Source: JACCTU01 sp963798985 (GTDB taxonomy: Bacteria; Actinomycetota; Thermoleophilia; Gaiellales; Gaiellaceae). From it: a DNA stretch of 64,000 nucleotides. The notes under the pieces were generated by a model. It did not search any database. It was not told the DNA's origin and saw only the letters and a program-made list of their open reading frames with translations. This document shows positions 19,304 to 27,676 of this stretch, in pieces. The stretch is taken from contig CAWCVL010000005.1 of assembly GCA_963798985.1 (NCBI GenBank), forward strand, positions 372,001-436,000, given 5' to 3'. Positions within the stretch are counted from its first letter, which is position 1; every line of letters starts with the position of its first letter. The position numbers were made by a program, and so were the translations under genes.

Positions 19304-20138
19304 TGGCGAAGAGGCGCAGCAGCCGCGCCAGGTGGGACTTCAGCTCGGGTCGCGGCACGATCGCGTCGACGTGGCCGTAGCGGAGGTTCGCTTCCGAGCG
19401 GCCGAAGTCGTCGGGCAGCTTCTCGCGCGTGGTCTGCTGGACGACGCGCGGGCCGGCGAACGACATGAGCGCCCCGGGCTCGGCCACGATCACGTCGCCG
19501 AGGCTCGCGAAGCTCGCGAGCACGCCGCCGGTGGTCGGGTGCGCGAGCACCGAGACGTAGGCGCAGCCGGCGTCGTGGAGGTCGGCCACCGCGACGATCG
19601 TCTTCGGCAGCTGCATCAGGGCGAGGATCCCCTCCTGCATGCGGGCGCCGCCCGACGCGCTGACCGAGACGAGCGGCACGCCTTGCTCGACCGCGCTCTC
19701 GCAGGCACGCGCGAACTTCTCGCCGACGGCGCTCCCCATCGAGCCGCCCATGAAGGCGAAGTCCATCACCGCGAGCTCGCACGCATTGCCCTCGACGGTG
19801 GCGCGGCCGATCACGATCGCCTCGCCGAGCCCGGTGCCGAGCTCGGCCTCGGCAAGCCGTTCGCCGTAGGGGCGGAGGTCGAAGAAGTCGAGCGGGTCGT
19901 CGGAGCGGACGTCGGCGGCCTCTTCGGCGAAGCTGCCCTCGTCGGCCAGGCTGACGATCCGTGCGCGGGCGCGCATCGGGAAGTGGTGCCCGCAGTGCGA
20001 GCAGACCCAGACGCTCTCCTCGAGCTCGTCGTCGCGGTAGTGCGACTGGCACTTCGGGCAGGTGTTCGGGTGCTTCTTCCCGTCCGTCGAGGGAGCGTCG
20101 TTCGTCTCGACCTGGACGTCGATTCCCGGCTCCGCCAT
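19293..20138 (-). CDS. accD: acetyl-CoA carboxylase carboxyltransferase subunit beta
   Basis: The 281-residue AccD has the N-terminal zinc ribbon (CPKCQSHYRDDE and VCSHCGHHFP, residues ~23-45) followed by the carboxyltransferase fold. That fold shows VMDFAFMGGSMGSAVGEKF, VSVSASGGARMQEG and THPTTGGVLASF-like stretches that bind acetyl-CoA. The ATG at 20138 lies 6 nt after TAACAT, so the accD-accA message is probably leaderless. It is the first gene of the pair. Confidence 0.96.
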
Positions 20139-20144
20139 GACGCG

Positions 20145-20150
20145 ATGTTA
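20145..20150 (-). promoter_or_regulatory. putative -10 box of accD-accA
   Basis: TAACAT on the minus strand sits exactly 6 nt before the accD ATG, the most frequent spacing in this window's TANNNT series. It indicates a leaderless transcript. Confidence 0.5.
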
Positions 20151-20172
20151 GACCTGACGGCTGCGGCGCGAG

Positions 20173-20949
20173 TTACAGGCCCAGCGCGTGGGTCAGCCGT
20201 TCCAGCCGGCCCACGTTGTCCGGATCCGGCGTGAGGCCGCTGAGCCCGGCGCCGACGACCGTCGAGCGGCCCCGGAGGTCGGCGAAGAGGCGCTCGACCT
20301 CGTCGAGCGTGAGGCCGTCCGGCTCGGGCATGAACGGGGTGATCTCGCCGGGATCGAGCGAGTCCACGTCGAAGGCGACGTAGACGCAGCTGCAGTCCTC
20401 GAGCGCCCGGTCCACCGCATCGGGGCCGGTGTGGATCCCGCTCTCCGCGATGAAGGCCTCCTCCGGCGGGTCGAGGTTCCGCGCGCCGATCAGCGCGACG
20501 TTTCCGGGCGCCACCATCCCGGAGTCCACGATCATCCTCAGCGGCATTCCCCAGACGTTCCCGGACGGCGACGTCGCGGGCGTGTTCAGGTCGCCGTGGG
20601 CGTCGAGCCAGACGAGCGCGAGCTGCTCGTGGCGCGCCGAGAGCCCCTCGAGCGCGCCGACGTGCGCGGAGCAGCAACCGCCGAGCACGAGCGGGCGCTC
20701 GGGCAGCTCCGCGGCGATCGCGAGGTTCTGGTCGGCGAGGGAGTCCTCCTCGACGACGGCGGCCTCGGGGTAGTCGAAGGGCAGGTGTGCGGCCTCGGCC
20801 ATCGCCTCGCCGCCGTCGCCCCACGCGCGCGGCACCCGAACGAGGCCGGCTGCGAACTCGCGCCCACACGAATGGCACTGGTACTCCGGGCCCAGCGCGA
20901 CGGCGGTGTACGTTCGGCAGTCGGGGCATTTCGCGCGCAGGCGCGACAC
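20173..20949 (-). CDS. arginase/agmatinase-family protein with N-terminal zinc ribbon
   Basis: The first ~28 residues form a two-CxxC zinc ribbon (KCPDC and CHSCG), not usual for this family. The remainder is a ureohydrolase fold. Metal motifs are WLDAHGDLNTP and AFDVDSLDPGEITPFMPEP, both with the Asp/His ligands. The first family motif, normally GGDHS, reads GGCCSAHVGA here, so one ligand position is altered. The true substrate may be arginine, agmatine or another guanidine; it cannot be decided. The GTG at 20949 lies 6 nt after TAGGGT, and the stop is 34 bp from accD, so it could feed into the acc transcript. Confidence 0.82.
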   Translation of the reverse strand: MSRLRAKCPDCRTYTAVALGPEYQCHSCGREFAAGLVRVPRAWGDGGEAMAEAAHLPFDYPEAAVVEEDSLADQNLAIAAELPERPLVLGGCCSAHVGALEGLSARHEQLALVWLDAHGDLNTPATSPSGNVWGMPLRMIVDSGMVAPGNVALIGARNLDPPEEAFIAESGIHTGPDAVDRALEDCSCVYVAFDVDSLDPGEITPFMPEPDGLTLDEVERLFADLRGRSTVVGAGLSGLTPDPDNVGRLERLTHALGL

Positions 20950-20955
20950 GCCGAG

Positions 20956-20961
20956 ACCCTA
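20956..20961 (-). promoter_or_regulatory. putative -10 box of the arginase-like gene
   Basis: TAGGGT on the minus strand lies 6 nt before the GTG at 20949. It overlaps the last codons of the upstream acetyltransferase gene. Confidence 0.5.
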
Positions 20962-21864
20962 GCTGCGACGAACGGGGCGGTCGAGCATCACGGTGTCGCG
21001 GTAGACGCGCATGCCCGCGCGCTCGTACAGGCGCGTCGCGCCGGTCGGGCTCGAAGCGTCCACGCCGAGCGTCGCCCGTGTGTACCCGCGCTTGCGGAAC
21101 GCGGCGAACGAGTGCAGCAGGAGCGCCTCGCCGAGGCCCTGCTTCCGCCAGGCGCGGCGCACCCCGAGCAAGTTGACGTAGCCGGTGTCGGGATCGACGT
21201 CGTCGGGGTTGTCGAGCGCGAACGCCGCGAGCTCGTCGCCGTCGAAGACGAGGAACCAGAGCGTCGGGTCGAAGCCCTCGCGCTGTGTGGTCCAGTGGCG
21301 AAAGTCCTCGAACGGCTCGTCGATCGGTTCCGTCGTGTCCTGCCAGACCTCGACGACGACCTCGTAGAGCCGGCGCTCGTCGTCGGGCTCGAACGTGCGC
21401 ACGTGCAGGCCGTCGGGCCACGACGGCTCGCGCTCCTCGCCGTCGAGCGCGATCTCCATCCGGTACGAGTGCCGCGTCACGTCGAACCCGTCTTCCCGGT
21501 AGAGCGGGAGCAGTCGCTCGTCGTCGGCGCTCGTCCACACTCGGAGCAGCCCGTCGTCCGCGCGTTGCTCGAGCCACGCGAGGAGCTCCGGCACGACCTG
21601 CGCTGCGTCGACGTCGGGCGCGACCTTGAGGTCCGACCACCAGCGCACGGGCTCGTTCTTCGTCTTGTCGGCGTCGACGTACCCGATGAGCCTCCCGTCG
21701 CGCTCGAGCACCCGGACGTCGCGCTGTGCGTCGACTGACGGCGTCGTCAGCCAGGTGCGGAGCTCCTCGGCCGTCACGTCGGCCTTGCCGAAGACCGCGA
21801 GCTGGTGCGCGTTCATCAGCTCGAGCATCGCGTCGAAGTCGTCGTCGCGCGGCGGGCGAAGCAT
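20959..21864 (-). CDS. GNAT family N-acetyltransferase (double-domain)
   Basis: The 301-residue protein contains two GNAT-like halves. The C-terminal half is clear, with YVNLLGVRRAWRKQGLGEALL as the acetyl-CoA pyrophosphate loop and SPTGATRLYERAGM near the end. The N-terminal half (residues 1-150) keeps the fold pattern, but its motif A is weak. The acceptor is unknown. The start is ATG at 21864, overlapping the stop of the next upstream gene (TGATG), and that neighbour is a paralogue. These double-domain GNATs are common near mycothiol synthase-like proteins, but nothing here shows that function. Confidence 0.85.
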   Translation of the reverse strand: MLRPPRDDDFDAMLELMNAHQLAVFGKADVTAEELRTWLTTPSVDAQRDVRVLERDGRLIGYVDADKTKNEPVRWWSDLKVAPDVDAAQVVPELLAWLEQRADDGLLRVWTSADDERLLPLYREDGFDVTRHSYRMEIALDGEEREPSWPDGLHVRTFEPDDERRLYEVVVEVWQDTTEPIDEPFEDFRHWTTQREGFDPTLWFLVFDGDELAAFALDNPDDVDPDTGYVNLLGVRRAWRKQGLGEALLLHSFAAFRKRGYTRATLGVDASSPTGATRLYERAGMRVYRDTVMLDRPVRRS

Positions 21865-22782
21865 CACGAGAAGGCTCGCTCGAAGGTGATCGACTCGAGC
21901 TCGACGTGCATGCCCGCACGCTCGTAGAGGCGCGTCGCGCCGGTCGGGTTCTCGGAGTCGACGCCGAGCCCGATGCTGCGCTCGCCACGACCGTGGAAGA
22001 CGCGAAACGTGTGCTGAAGGAGCGCGAGCCCGATGCCGCGCCTGCGCCACGGCTTGCGAACGCCGATCGCCCCGACCCACCCACCTCCGTAGCGGAAGAC
22101 GTCGCAGCGCACGACCGCGGCGATGTCGTCGCCGTCGCGCACGACCGCCCAGACATCGGGGTCGAAGTCCTCCGCTTCGAGCCTCGCGCGTCGCCACTCC
22201 TCGTACTCCATCGCTGAGTGGCCCCACTCGTCCTGGAACGACTCGCCGAGCGCCGCGTGGAACCCCGGCCCATCGCCGTCGCGAAACGGCGCGACGCTCA
22301 GACCCTCGGGCCACTCGGGCTCGGGCGGCGGCTCGTCGCCTAGCTCGATCCGCATCTCGTAGTAGCGCCGCACCGGTCGATAGCCCTTGCTCTCCAGGAA
22401 CGCGACGGCAGCCTCGTCCCGGGCGAAGGCGTCGCTCCGGATCGCCGACGCGCCGAGCTCGCGGGCGCGCGTCTCCGCCAGCTCGACCAAAGCGCGTGCC
22501 GAGACCGCGGCCCCTCAGCTCCGGATGGACGTCGCCCCAGACGCTCGGGGCGTCGTCGCGCGGCCAGAGCGTCGCGGCGGCAGCCAACCGGCCCTCGCCG
22601 TGGATCAGCCACACATTCTCGCCCGGGACCGTGACGCGCCACCAGTCGCGGATGTCGCCCTCGTCGACCACCCCGACCCCGAGCGCTTCCTCCTCGCACG
22701 CGCGCCCGAGCTCGGCGACCTCCGCGGCGTCGGAGTCGGTGGCGAAGCGAACGTCGAAGCCGTCAGGAAGCGATGAGCTCAT
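21864..22782 (-). CDS. GNAT family N-acetyltransferase, paralogue (one frameshift)
   Basis: The N-terminal half shows VHPELRGRGLGT and the C-terminal half AIGVRKPWRRRGIGLALLQH and NPTGATRLYERAGM, so both GNAT domains have an acetyl-CoA loop. An extra base near 22496 breaks the frame just after the first loop; corrected length is about 305 residues. It shares order and C-terminal motif with the neighbour at 20959, indicating tandem duplication. The start is ATG at 22782, overlapping the HAD gene by 20 bp. Substrate unknown. Confidence 0.83.
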
Positions 22783-23410
22783 CGAGCACCTCCGGAAGCG
22801 CGACCAGATCTGGAAGCTCACGAGTCGGTGCGGTGTCATGGCGCTCGCCGAGCCGATTGATCCAGACCGATGGCAGCCCGAGCTCGTTGGCCACGACGAT
22901 GTCATGGAACATGCTCTGCGCAACGTGGACGTGCCGCGCGGGGTCGGCGCCGGTCCGCGCGTAGAACTCTTGCCAATGCTTGTGCGCCGGCTTGTACGAG
23001 CCGATCTCCGAAGCGACCACCGTCTCGTCGAACGGGACGCCGATCGTCGCCTTCGACGCGTCGATGAAGTCGCGATCGGTGTTCGAGAGGATCGCGAGCC
23101 GCCACCTGCGAGAGCACGCTCGCTCGAGTGCCTCACGCACCTCGGGGAACATCCTCCAACTCGGGAGAGAGCGACCGAGCGCGTCCTCCTCGCCGGGCGG
23201 CACCTCGCCGAGTTGCGCGAGCACGCGCCGCATCACCTCGCGATAGCTGAGCCCCGGCTCGGCGTGCTCGACTTCGGGCTCGAGCTCGTGGTAGCGGCGC
23301 AGCAACTCGTCGGCGTCCTCGTCCGGCCAGAGCCGCACGAGCTCCGCGCGGATCCCGCCGTTCCAGTCGATCAGCGTGCCGTAGCAGTCAAACGTCGCCC
23401 ACCGCGTCAT
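22763..23410 (-). CDS. HAD-superfamily hydrolase, haloacid dehalogenase-like
   Basis: All four HAD motifs are present: DCYGTLIDW with the nucleophile Asp, LAILSNTD, the Lys in SYKPAHKHW, and VAQSMFHDI with acidic residues. The cap region inserted after motif I is the helical C1 type found in L-2-haloacid dehalogenases and related phosphatases. I chose ATG at 23410 (MTRWATFDCYG), which puts the nucleophile at residue 8; an in-frame start six codons upstream also exists. It overlaps its neighbours on both sides, suggesting one transcript YgjP-HAD-GNAT-GNAT. Substrate unknown. Confidence 0.87.
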   Translation of the reverse strand: MTRWATFDCYGTLIDWNGGIRAELVRLWPDEDADELLRRYHELEPEVEHAEPGLSYREVMRRVLAQLGEVPPGEEDALGRSLPSWRMFPEVREALERACSRRWRLAILSNTDRDFIDASKATIGVPFDETVVASEIGSYKPAHKHWQEFYARTGADPARHVHVAQSMFHDIVVANELGLPSVWINRLGERHDTAPTRELPDLVALPEVLDELIAS

Positions 23411-23978
23411 GCGGAGGACGATACGCAAGGAGCTCCCAGCCGTGGTCGCCGAGCCAGTCGCGTTGCTCGCGGAAGTCCGGGCGCACGCGCTCGACGAGCG
23501 ACCAGAAGCGCCGCGAGTGGTCGAGGTGGACGAGGTGGCACAGCTCGTGCACGACGACGTAGTCGAGGATCCGGCGCGGCGCGAGCGCTAGCCGCCACGA
23601 GAACGACAGCGAGCCCTGCGACGAGCACGAGCCGAAGCGCGAGCGCGTGTCGCGGATCGAGATGCGCCGGCACCGGACGCCGATGCGCGGCTCCTCGGCG
23701 GCGATCGTCTCCGTCACGAGCTCGCGCGCGAGGCGTCGGCCCTCGCGCTCCGTCAGCGAGGGGGGTCGAGCACGCGGACGCGCTCGGCGTCGAGCTGCCG
23801 CGCGAGCCACGGAGCGTGCGCTCGAAGCGCCGAGTCGATCGCACGGTTGCTCGTGCCCACGGGCACGACGAGCTCCGCCGGCTCTCCCGGGCCGCCAGAC
23901 CGTCCGCAGCAACCGCGCGCGCGGCGACTCGCGCACCTGCACCTCGACGAGGCGTCCCCCGACGTCGACGATCCGCAT
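23388..23978 (-). CDS. YgjP-like M48-type metallopeptidase (compensating +1/-1 frameshifts)
   Basis: The DUF45/YgjP family has a zincin core. Here it is VVHELCHLVHLDHSRRFW, with two His ligands and the catalytic Glu. Two opposite shifts (one extra base near 23888, one missing base in a C-run near 23763) scramble about 40 residues between. In the corrected frame the stretch reads ELVVPVGTSNRAIDSAL and fits the family. Total length is 196 residues, shorter than E. coli YgjP-like proteins by about 30. The ATG at 23978 lies 7 nt after a TACCGT box. The physiological substrate is unknown. Confidence 0.8.
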   Translation of the reverse strand: MRIVDVGGRLVEVQVRESPRARLLRTVWRPGRAGGARRARGHEQPCDRLGASSARSVARAAARRRARPRARPPSLTEREGRRLARELVTETIAAEEPRIGVRCRRISIRDTRSRFGSCSSQGSLSFSWRLALAPRRILDYVVVHELCHLVHLDHSRRFWSLVERVRPDFREQRDWLGDHGWELLAYRPPHDAVGDV

Positions 23979-23985
23979 CCGCGCG

Positions 23986-23991
23986 ACGGTA
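23986..23991 (-). promoter_or_regulatory. putative -10 box of the YgjP-like gene
   Basis: TACCGT on the minus strand lies 7 nt before the ATG at 23978. It would start the YgjP-HAD-GNAT-GNAT run with almost no leader. Confidence 0.4.
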
Positions 23992-24032
23992 CCGACCGAG
24001 TCGGCGCGAGCCCGCGCGCAGTGTCAGTTCCG

Positions 24033-24058
24033 GCCGCGTCTCGGGACCTGGTCCCTGG
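24033..24058 (+). repeat. left REP-like repeat, 26 bp
   Basis: These 26 bases are a perfect inverted match of 24705-24730. Within them GGGACCTGGTCCC is a 13-bp palindrome that folds into a 6-bp hairpin, as in REP elements. The repeat lies upstream of the RAYT promoter. Confidence 0.85.
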
Positions 24059-24127
24059 ACACGGCCGGCAAGGACGGGGAGATGTGCCGAAAGCGCAACG
24101 ATCTCGGCGTGGTTCGGCGGCCGCGCC

Positions 24128-24133
24128 TACAGT
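24128..24133 (+). promoter_or_regulatory. putative -10 box of the RAYT gene
   Basis: TACAGT lies 7 nt before the TTG start at 24141, which supports that start codon. Confidence 0.4.
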
Positions 24134-24140
24134 CGAGTCA

Positions 24141-24761
24141 TTGGGACGCGCACTTCGGATCGCACCCGCCGGCGGCTCGTTTCACGTCACGACCCGGGGC
24201 AACCGGCTGCAGACCGTGTACCGCGACGAGATCGACCGCTCGTGGTTTCTCTCGCTGCTAGGCGACGTCGTCAAACGTTTCGAGTGGAGCGTCCTCGCCT
24301 ACTGCCAGATGACGAATCACTACCACCTGGTCGTCCACACTCCGAAGGCCACCCTCTCTGCCGGGATGCAACGTCTGAACGGCGTCCACGCGCAGCGGTT
24401 CAACTGGCGCCACGGCTTCGAAGGGCATCTGTTCGAGCGGCCGTTCCGCTGTCGGCAGGCGAAGTCGGATGAGGATCTCAAGGAACTCGTCCGCTACGCC
24501 GTGCTCAACCCGGTCCGAGCAGGCATGCACGAACAGCCGGGCGAGTGGCCGTGGAGCAGCTACCGAGCCGCCGCCGGGCATGTTCCGGCTCCAGGCTTTC
24601 TCGACGTTCGAAGGCTGCACGAACTCTTCGAGGAGCCAGGCTCCAATGGCCGCGCCCGGTTTGTGGAGTTCATCGCGGCAGGACACGGTCTGCGCGGCCA
24701 CGACCAGGGACCAGGTCCCGAGACGCGGCTCGAAGGGTCAGTAGCCGGGGCCGCTCGGTAG
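24141..24761 (+). CDS. REP-associated tyrosine transposase (RAYT, IS200-like Y1 fold)
   Basis: RAYTs are single-copy relatives of IS200/IS605 transposases that process REP hairpins. The sequence begins LGRALRIAPAGGSFHVTTRGN, the usual family start, giving TTG at 24141. It contains MTNHYHLVVHTP, the HUH-type HxH motif, then the probable catalytic Tyr in VRYAVLNPVRAGM and the WPWSSYRA motif. Length is about 206 residues. It is flanked by perfect 26-bp inverted repeats at 24033 and 24705; the right repeat lies inside the coding 3' end, so the last ~19 residues are encoded by the repeat and its flank. It stands alone between two operons. Confidence 0.9.
   Translation: MGRALRIAPAGGSFHVTTRGNRLQTVYRDEIDRSWFLSLLGDVVKRFEWSVLAYCQMTNHYHLVVHTPKATLSAGMQRLNGVHAQRFNWRHGFEGHLFERPFRCRQAKSDEDLKELVRYAVLNPVRAGMHEQPGEWPWSSYRAAAGHVPAPGFLDVRRLHELFEEPGSNGRARFVEFIAAGHGLRGHDQGPGPETRLEGSVAGAAR
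24705..24730 (-). repeat. right REP-like repeat, 26 bp
   Basis: This is the exact reverse complement of 24033-24058, including the GGGACC/GGTCCC hairpin. It sits in the last codons of the transposase gene. No third copy was noticed elsewhere in the window. Confidence 0.85.
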
Positions 24762-24775
24762 CGACGAGGCCGAGG

Positions 24776-26032
24776 TCAGTCCGCGAAACGGCGAACCACG
24801 ATGCACGCGTTGTGGCCCCCGAAGCCGAACGAGTTCGAGCACGCGACCTCGATGTCCGGAGCGTCGCGCGCTTCGTTCGGGATGTAGTCGAGATCGCAGT
24901 CCGGGTCGGGATCGTCGTAGTTGATCGTCGGCGGGAGCTTCCGGTCGCGCACCGCGAGCACCGTGAAGACCGCTTCGACCGCGCCGGCGGCGCCGAAGCA
25001 GTGCCCAGTCGACCCCTTCGTCGACGAGATCGGGGTCTTGCGCGCGTTCTCCTCGCCGAGGGCGAGCTTCAGGACACGCGTCTCACTCGAGTCACCGAGC
25101 GGCGTCGAGGTCGCGTGCGCGTTCACGTAGCCGATCTCGCTCGCGTCGACGCCCGCATCGTCGAAGGCCATCTTCATCGCGCGCGCGGGATTCTCGCCGG
25201 TCGGATCGGGCTCCGTCATGTGCGCGGCGTCAGAGGAAACGCCGTAGCCGACGAGCTCCGCATAGATCTTCGCACCGCGCGCCTGCGCGTGGTCCAGTTC
25301 CTCGAGGACGAGCACTGCGCCCGCTTCGCCCATCACGAGCCCGTCGCGTGCCTGGTCGAACGGTCGAGACGCCTTCGCCGGATCGTCGTTTCGTCGCGAC
25401 AGCGCACGCATCGAGTCGAAGCCGGCGATCCCGACCGCCGTGACCGGCGCCTCGGTGCCGCCCGCGATCATCGTGTCCGCGCGGCCGATTCGAATCGCGT
25501 CGAGCGCATCGCCGATCGCCATGTTCGAGGCGGCGCAGGCGGTGCACTCGGACATCAACGGGCCTTTCGTGCCGAGCTCGATCGAGACCCAGCCGGCGCC
25601 CATGTTCGGGATGATCGACGGGATCGAGAACGGTGAGACCCGGTCGGGCCCGCGCTCCTTGAGCACGTCGTAGCAGTCCTGGAACGAGCGAAGCCCGCCG
25701 ATCCCGGTCGCGATCGAAGCACCGACTCGGTCCGGCTCCTTCGCGATGTCGATCCCCGAGTCCGCTTCGGCCTGGCGCGCGGCCGCGAGGATCATCTGCG
25801 CGAACCTGTCCATCCTGCGAGCGGCCTTGCGGTCGATCCACTGCGTCGGGTCGAAATCCTTCAGCTCGCACGCGAAGTGGACGGGGTACTCGGTGTGGTC
25901 GAACTGCGTGATCGGCGCAGCGCCGGACTCGCCCGCGAGCAGGCGAGACCACGACGTCTCCACGTCGTTGGCGAGCGGGGTCACCGCCCCGAGCCCCGTG
26001 ATCACGACCCTCCGTCGTCCGTTCGTGCTCAT
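24776..26032 (-). CDS. fabF: beta-ketoacyl-ACP synthase II
   Basis: FabF extends acyl-ACP with malonyl-ACP. The nucleophile Cys is in SECTACAASNMAIGDA, and the two catalytic His are in NAHATSTPLGD and GSTGHCFGAAG. The C-terminal SNSFGFGGHNA loop is present. I place the start at ATG 26032 (MSTNGRRR), overlapping the fabG stop; a GTG one codon upstream is also possible. Length is 418 residues. It is the last gene of the sigma-fabZ-fabH-fabD-fabG-fabF operon. No acpP lies between fabG and fabF, unlike many bacteria. Confidence 0.96.
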   Translation of the reverse strand: MSTNGRRRVVITGLGAVTPLANDVETSWSRLLAGESGAAPITQFDHTEYPVHFACELKDFDPTQWIDRKAARRMDRFAQMILAAARQAEADSGIDIAKEPDRVGASIATGIGGLRSFQDCYDVLKERGPDRVSPFSIPSIIPNMGAGWVSIELGTKGPLMSECTACAASNMAIGDALDAIRIGRADTMIAGGTEAPVTAVGIAGFDSMRALSRRNDDPAKASRPFDQARDGLVMGEAGAVLVLEELDHAQARGAKIYAELVGYGVSSDAAHMTEPDPTGENPARAMKMAFDDAGVDASEIGYVNAHATSTPLGDSSETRVLKLALGEENARKTPISSTKGSTGHCFGAAGAVEAVFTVLAVRDRKLPPTINYDDPDPDCDLDYIPNEARDAPDIEVACSNSFGFGGHNACIVVRRFAD

Positions 26033-26760
26033 CACATGCCCAATCCGCCGCCGACGACCACGACCTCGCCCGTGATGAACGAGGCGTCGTCGGAGCTCAG
26101 GAACCGTACCGCGCGGGCCACGTCCTCCGGCTCACCGAAGCGGCCGAGCGGCGTCAGCCCGAGCATCTGCTGTTGGGCCTCCTCGGGGATCGCGTCGGTG
26201 AGCTGGGTCTTGATGTAGCCGGGGGCAACGACGTTCGCGCGGACGCCCCTGGAGCCCAGCTCCTGCGCGAGCGACTTCGTGAACGCGACGATGCCGCCCT
26301 TGGAGGCGGCGTAGTTCGACTGCCCCCAGTTGCCGTGCAGGCCGACGATCGACGAGAGGTTGACGATCGAGCCGCCGCGTCGCTTCATCATCCCGCGCGA
26401 GACGGCGCGACAGGTGTAGAAGACCGAGCTGAGGTTGGTCTCGAGCACCGAGCGCCAGTCATCGTCGCTCATCCGCGCGAGGACGCCGTCACGCGTGATG
26501 CCCGCGTTGTTCACGAGCACGTCGAGGTCGCCGGCCTCCTCGACCAGGCGCTTCGCGTCTTCCACGTTCGAGACGTCGGCCTGCACTGCGCGACCGCCGA
26601 TCTCCGAAGCGATCGCTTCTGCCTCCTCGGCGCCCGACCGGTAGCCGACGACGACCGTCGCGCCGGCCCGCGCGAGCTCGCGGGCGACCGCAGCGCCGAT
26701 CCCGCGCGAGCCGCCGGTGACGAGAGCGGCTTTTCCCTCGAGGGACGCGAACTCAGGCAC
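26032..26760 (-). CDS. fabG: 3-oxoacyl-ACP reductase
   Basis: FabG reduces beta-ketoacyl-ACP with NADPH. The 242-residue SDR protein has VTGGSRGIGAAVA for cofactor, NNAGITRDGVL, the Ser in NLSSIVGLHGN and the YAASK catalytic pair. The C-terminal ITGEVVVVGGGLGM is typical. It overlaps fabD by 8 bp and fabF by 1-4 bp, so it is tightly coupled in the fatty-acid operon. Confidence 0.95.
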   Translation of the reverse strand: MPEFASLEGKAALVTGGSRGIGAAVARELARAGATVVVGYRSGAEEAEAIASEIGGRAVQADVSNVEDAKRLVEEAGDLDVLVNNAGITRDGVLARMSDDDWRSVLETNLSSVFYTCRAVSRGMMKRRGGSIVNLSSIVGLHGNWGQSNYAASKGGIVAFTKSLAQELGSRGVRANVVAPGYIKTQLTDAIPEEAQQQMLGLTPLGRFGEPEDVARAVRFLSSDDASFITGEVVVVGGGLGM

Positions 26761-27676
26761 GCAGTGCTTCGGTGACTTCGTCGAGCGCCTTCAGGTCGTT
26801 CACCGAGAAGGTCTTGACCGATCTGTCGATCCTCTTCAGTAAACCGCTGAGGACGTTGCCCGGCCCCACCTCGACGAAAACCGTGACACCGCTGCCGATC
26901 AGCGCGCGCGCCGCCTGCGTGAACTTGACGGGTGCCGTGAGCTGATCGACGAGCAACGTGCGATAGCGGTGCACCTCCTCGACCCTTGCGGTGACCGTCG
27001 ACATGAACGCTGCCTTCGGCGCGGCGAAGTCGATCTTCTCGATCGCCGGACGTAGCCGGTCGGCCGCGCGGGCGACGAGCGGCGAGTGGAATGCACCGGA
27101 GACGCGGAGCTTGATCGCGCGCTTCGCGCCTTCTCGCTCGGCCTCCTCGCAACACTCCCCGACGGCGCGGTCCTCGCCCGAGATGACGATCTGCCCCGGG
27201 CAGTTGTAGTTCGCCGGCCACACGCCGACGATCTTCCGGCACAGCGACTCCACGACCTCGTCTGCGAGCCCGAGGATCGCCGCCATCGAGCCGGGGCTCT
27301 CGCGCGCGGCCGCCGCCATGGCGAGCCCACGCTCGCGGACGAGCGCGATCGCCTGCGCCGGCGAGAACGACTCGGCGGCGGAGAGCGCCGCGAACTCGCC
27401 GACCGAGTGGCCCACCACGAAGTCCGGGTCGATGCCCCGTGCGCGAAGCGCGGCGTTCAAGGCGAGCGAGGTCGCGACGAGCGCGGGCTGCTGCAGCTCG
27501 GTCTCGACGAGCTGCTCGGCGGTCCCTTCGAAGCAGAGCTGCTTCAGGTCGAGCCCGGACGCGGCGCTGCCGGCGTCGAAGACGGCCATGGCCTCGGGAA
27601 CGGCGAGCGCGACGTCACGACCCATCCCCGCCTCGAACGAGCCCTGGCCCGGAAACATGAACGCGACTTTGCTCAC
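26753..27676 (-). CDS. fabD: malonyl-CoA:ACP transacylase
   Basis: FabD loads malonate onto ACP. Landmarks are FMFPGQGSFEAGMG at the N-terminus, LQQPALVATSLA, the nucleophile in VVGHSVGEFAAL, and AFHSPLVA with the catalytic His. EVGPGNVLSGLLKR lies near the C-terminus. Length is 307 residues. I chose GTG at 27676 because it overlaps the fabH stop (GTGA) and starts SKVAFMFPGQG as in the family. Sits between fabH and fabG in the operon. Confidence 0.95.
   Translation of the reverse strand: MSKVAFMFPGQGSFEAGMGRDVALAVPEAMAVFDAGSAASGLDLKQLCFEGTAEQLVETELQQPALVATSLALNAALRARGIDPDFVVGHSVGEFAALSAAESFSPAQAIALVRERGLAMAAAARESPGSMAAILGLADEVVESLCRKIVGVWPANYNCPGQIVISGEDRAVGECCEEAEREGAKRAIKLRVSGAFHSPLVARAADRLRPAIEKIDFAAPKAAFMSTVTARVEEVHRYRTLLVDQLTAPVKFTQAARALIGSGVTVFVEVGPGNVLSGLLKRIDRSVKTFSVNDLKALDEVTEALRA

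Noticed and set aside
24141..24761. REP-flanked region as a complete IS200/IS605 insertion sequence
   Set aside because: There is no TnpB partner and no target-site evidence; the inverted 26-mers with internal hairpin fit REP/RAYT better than IS ends.
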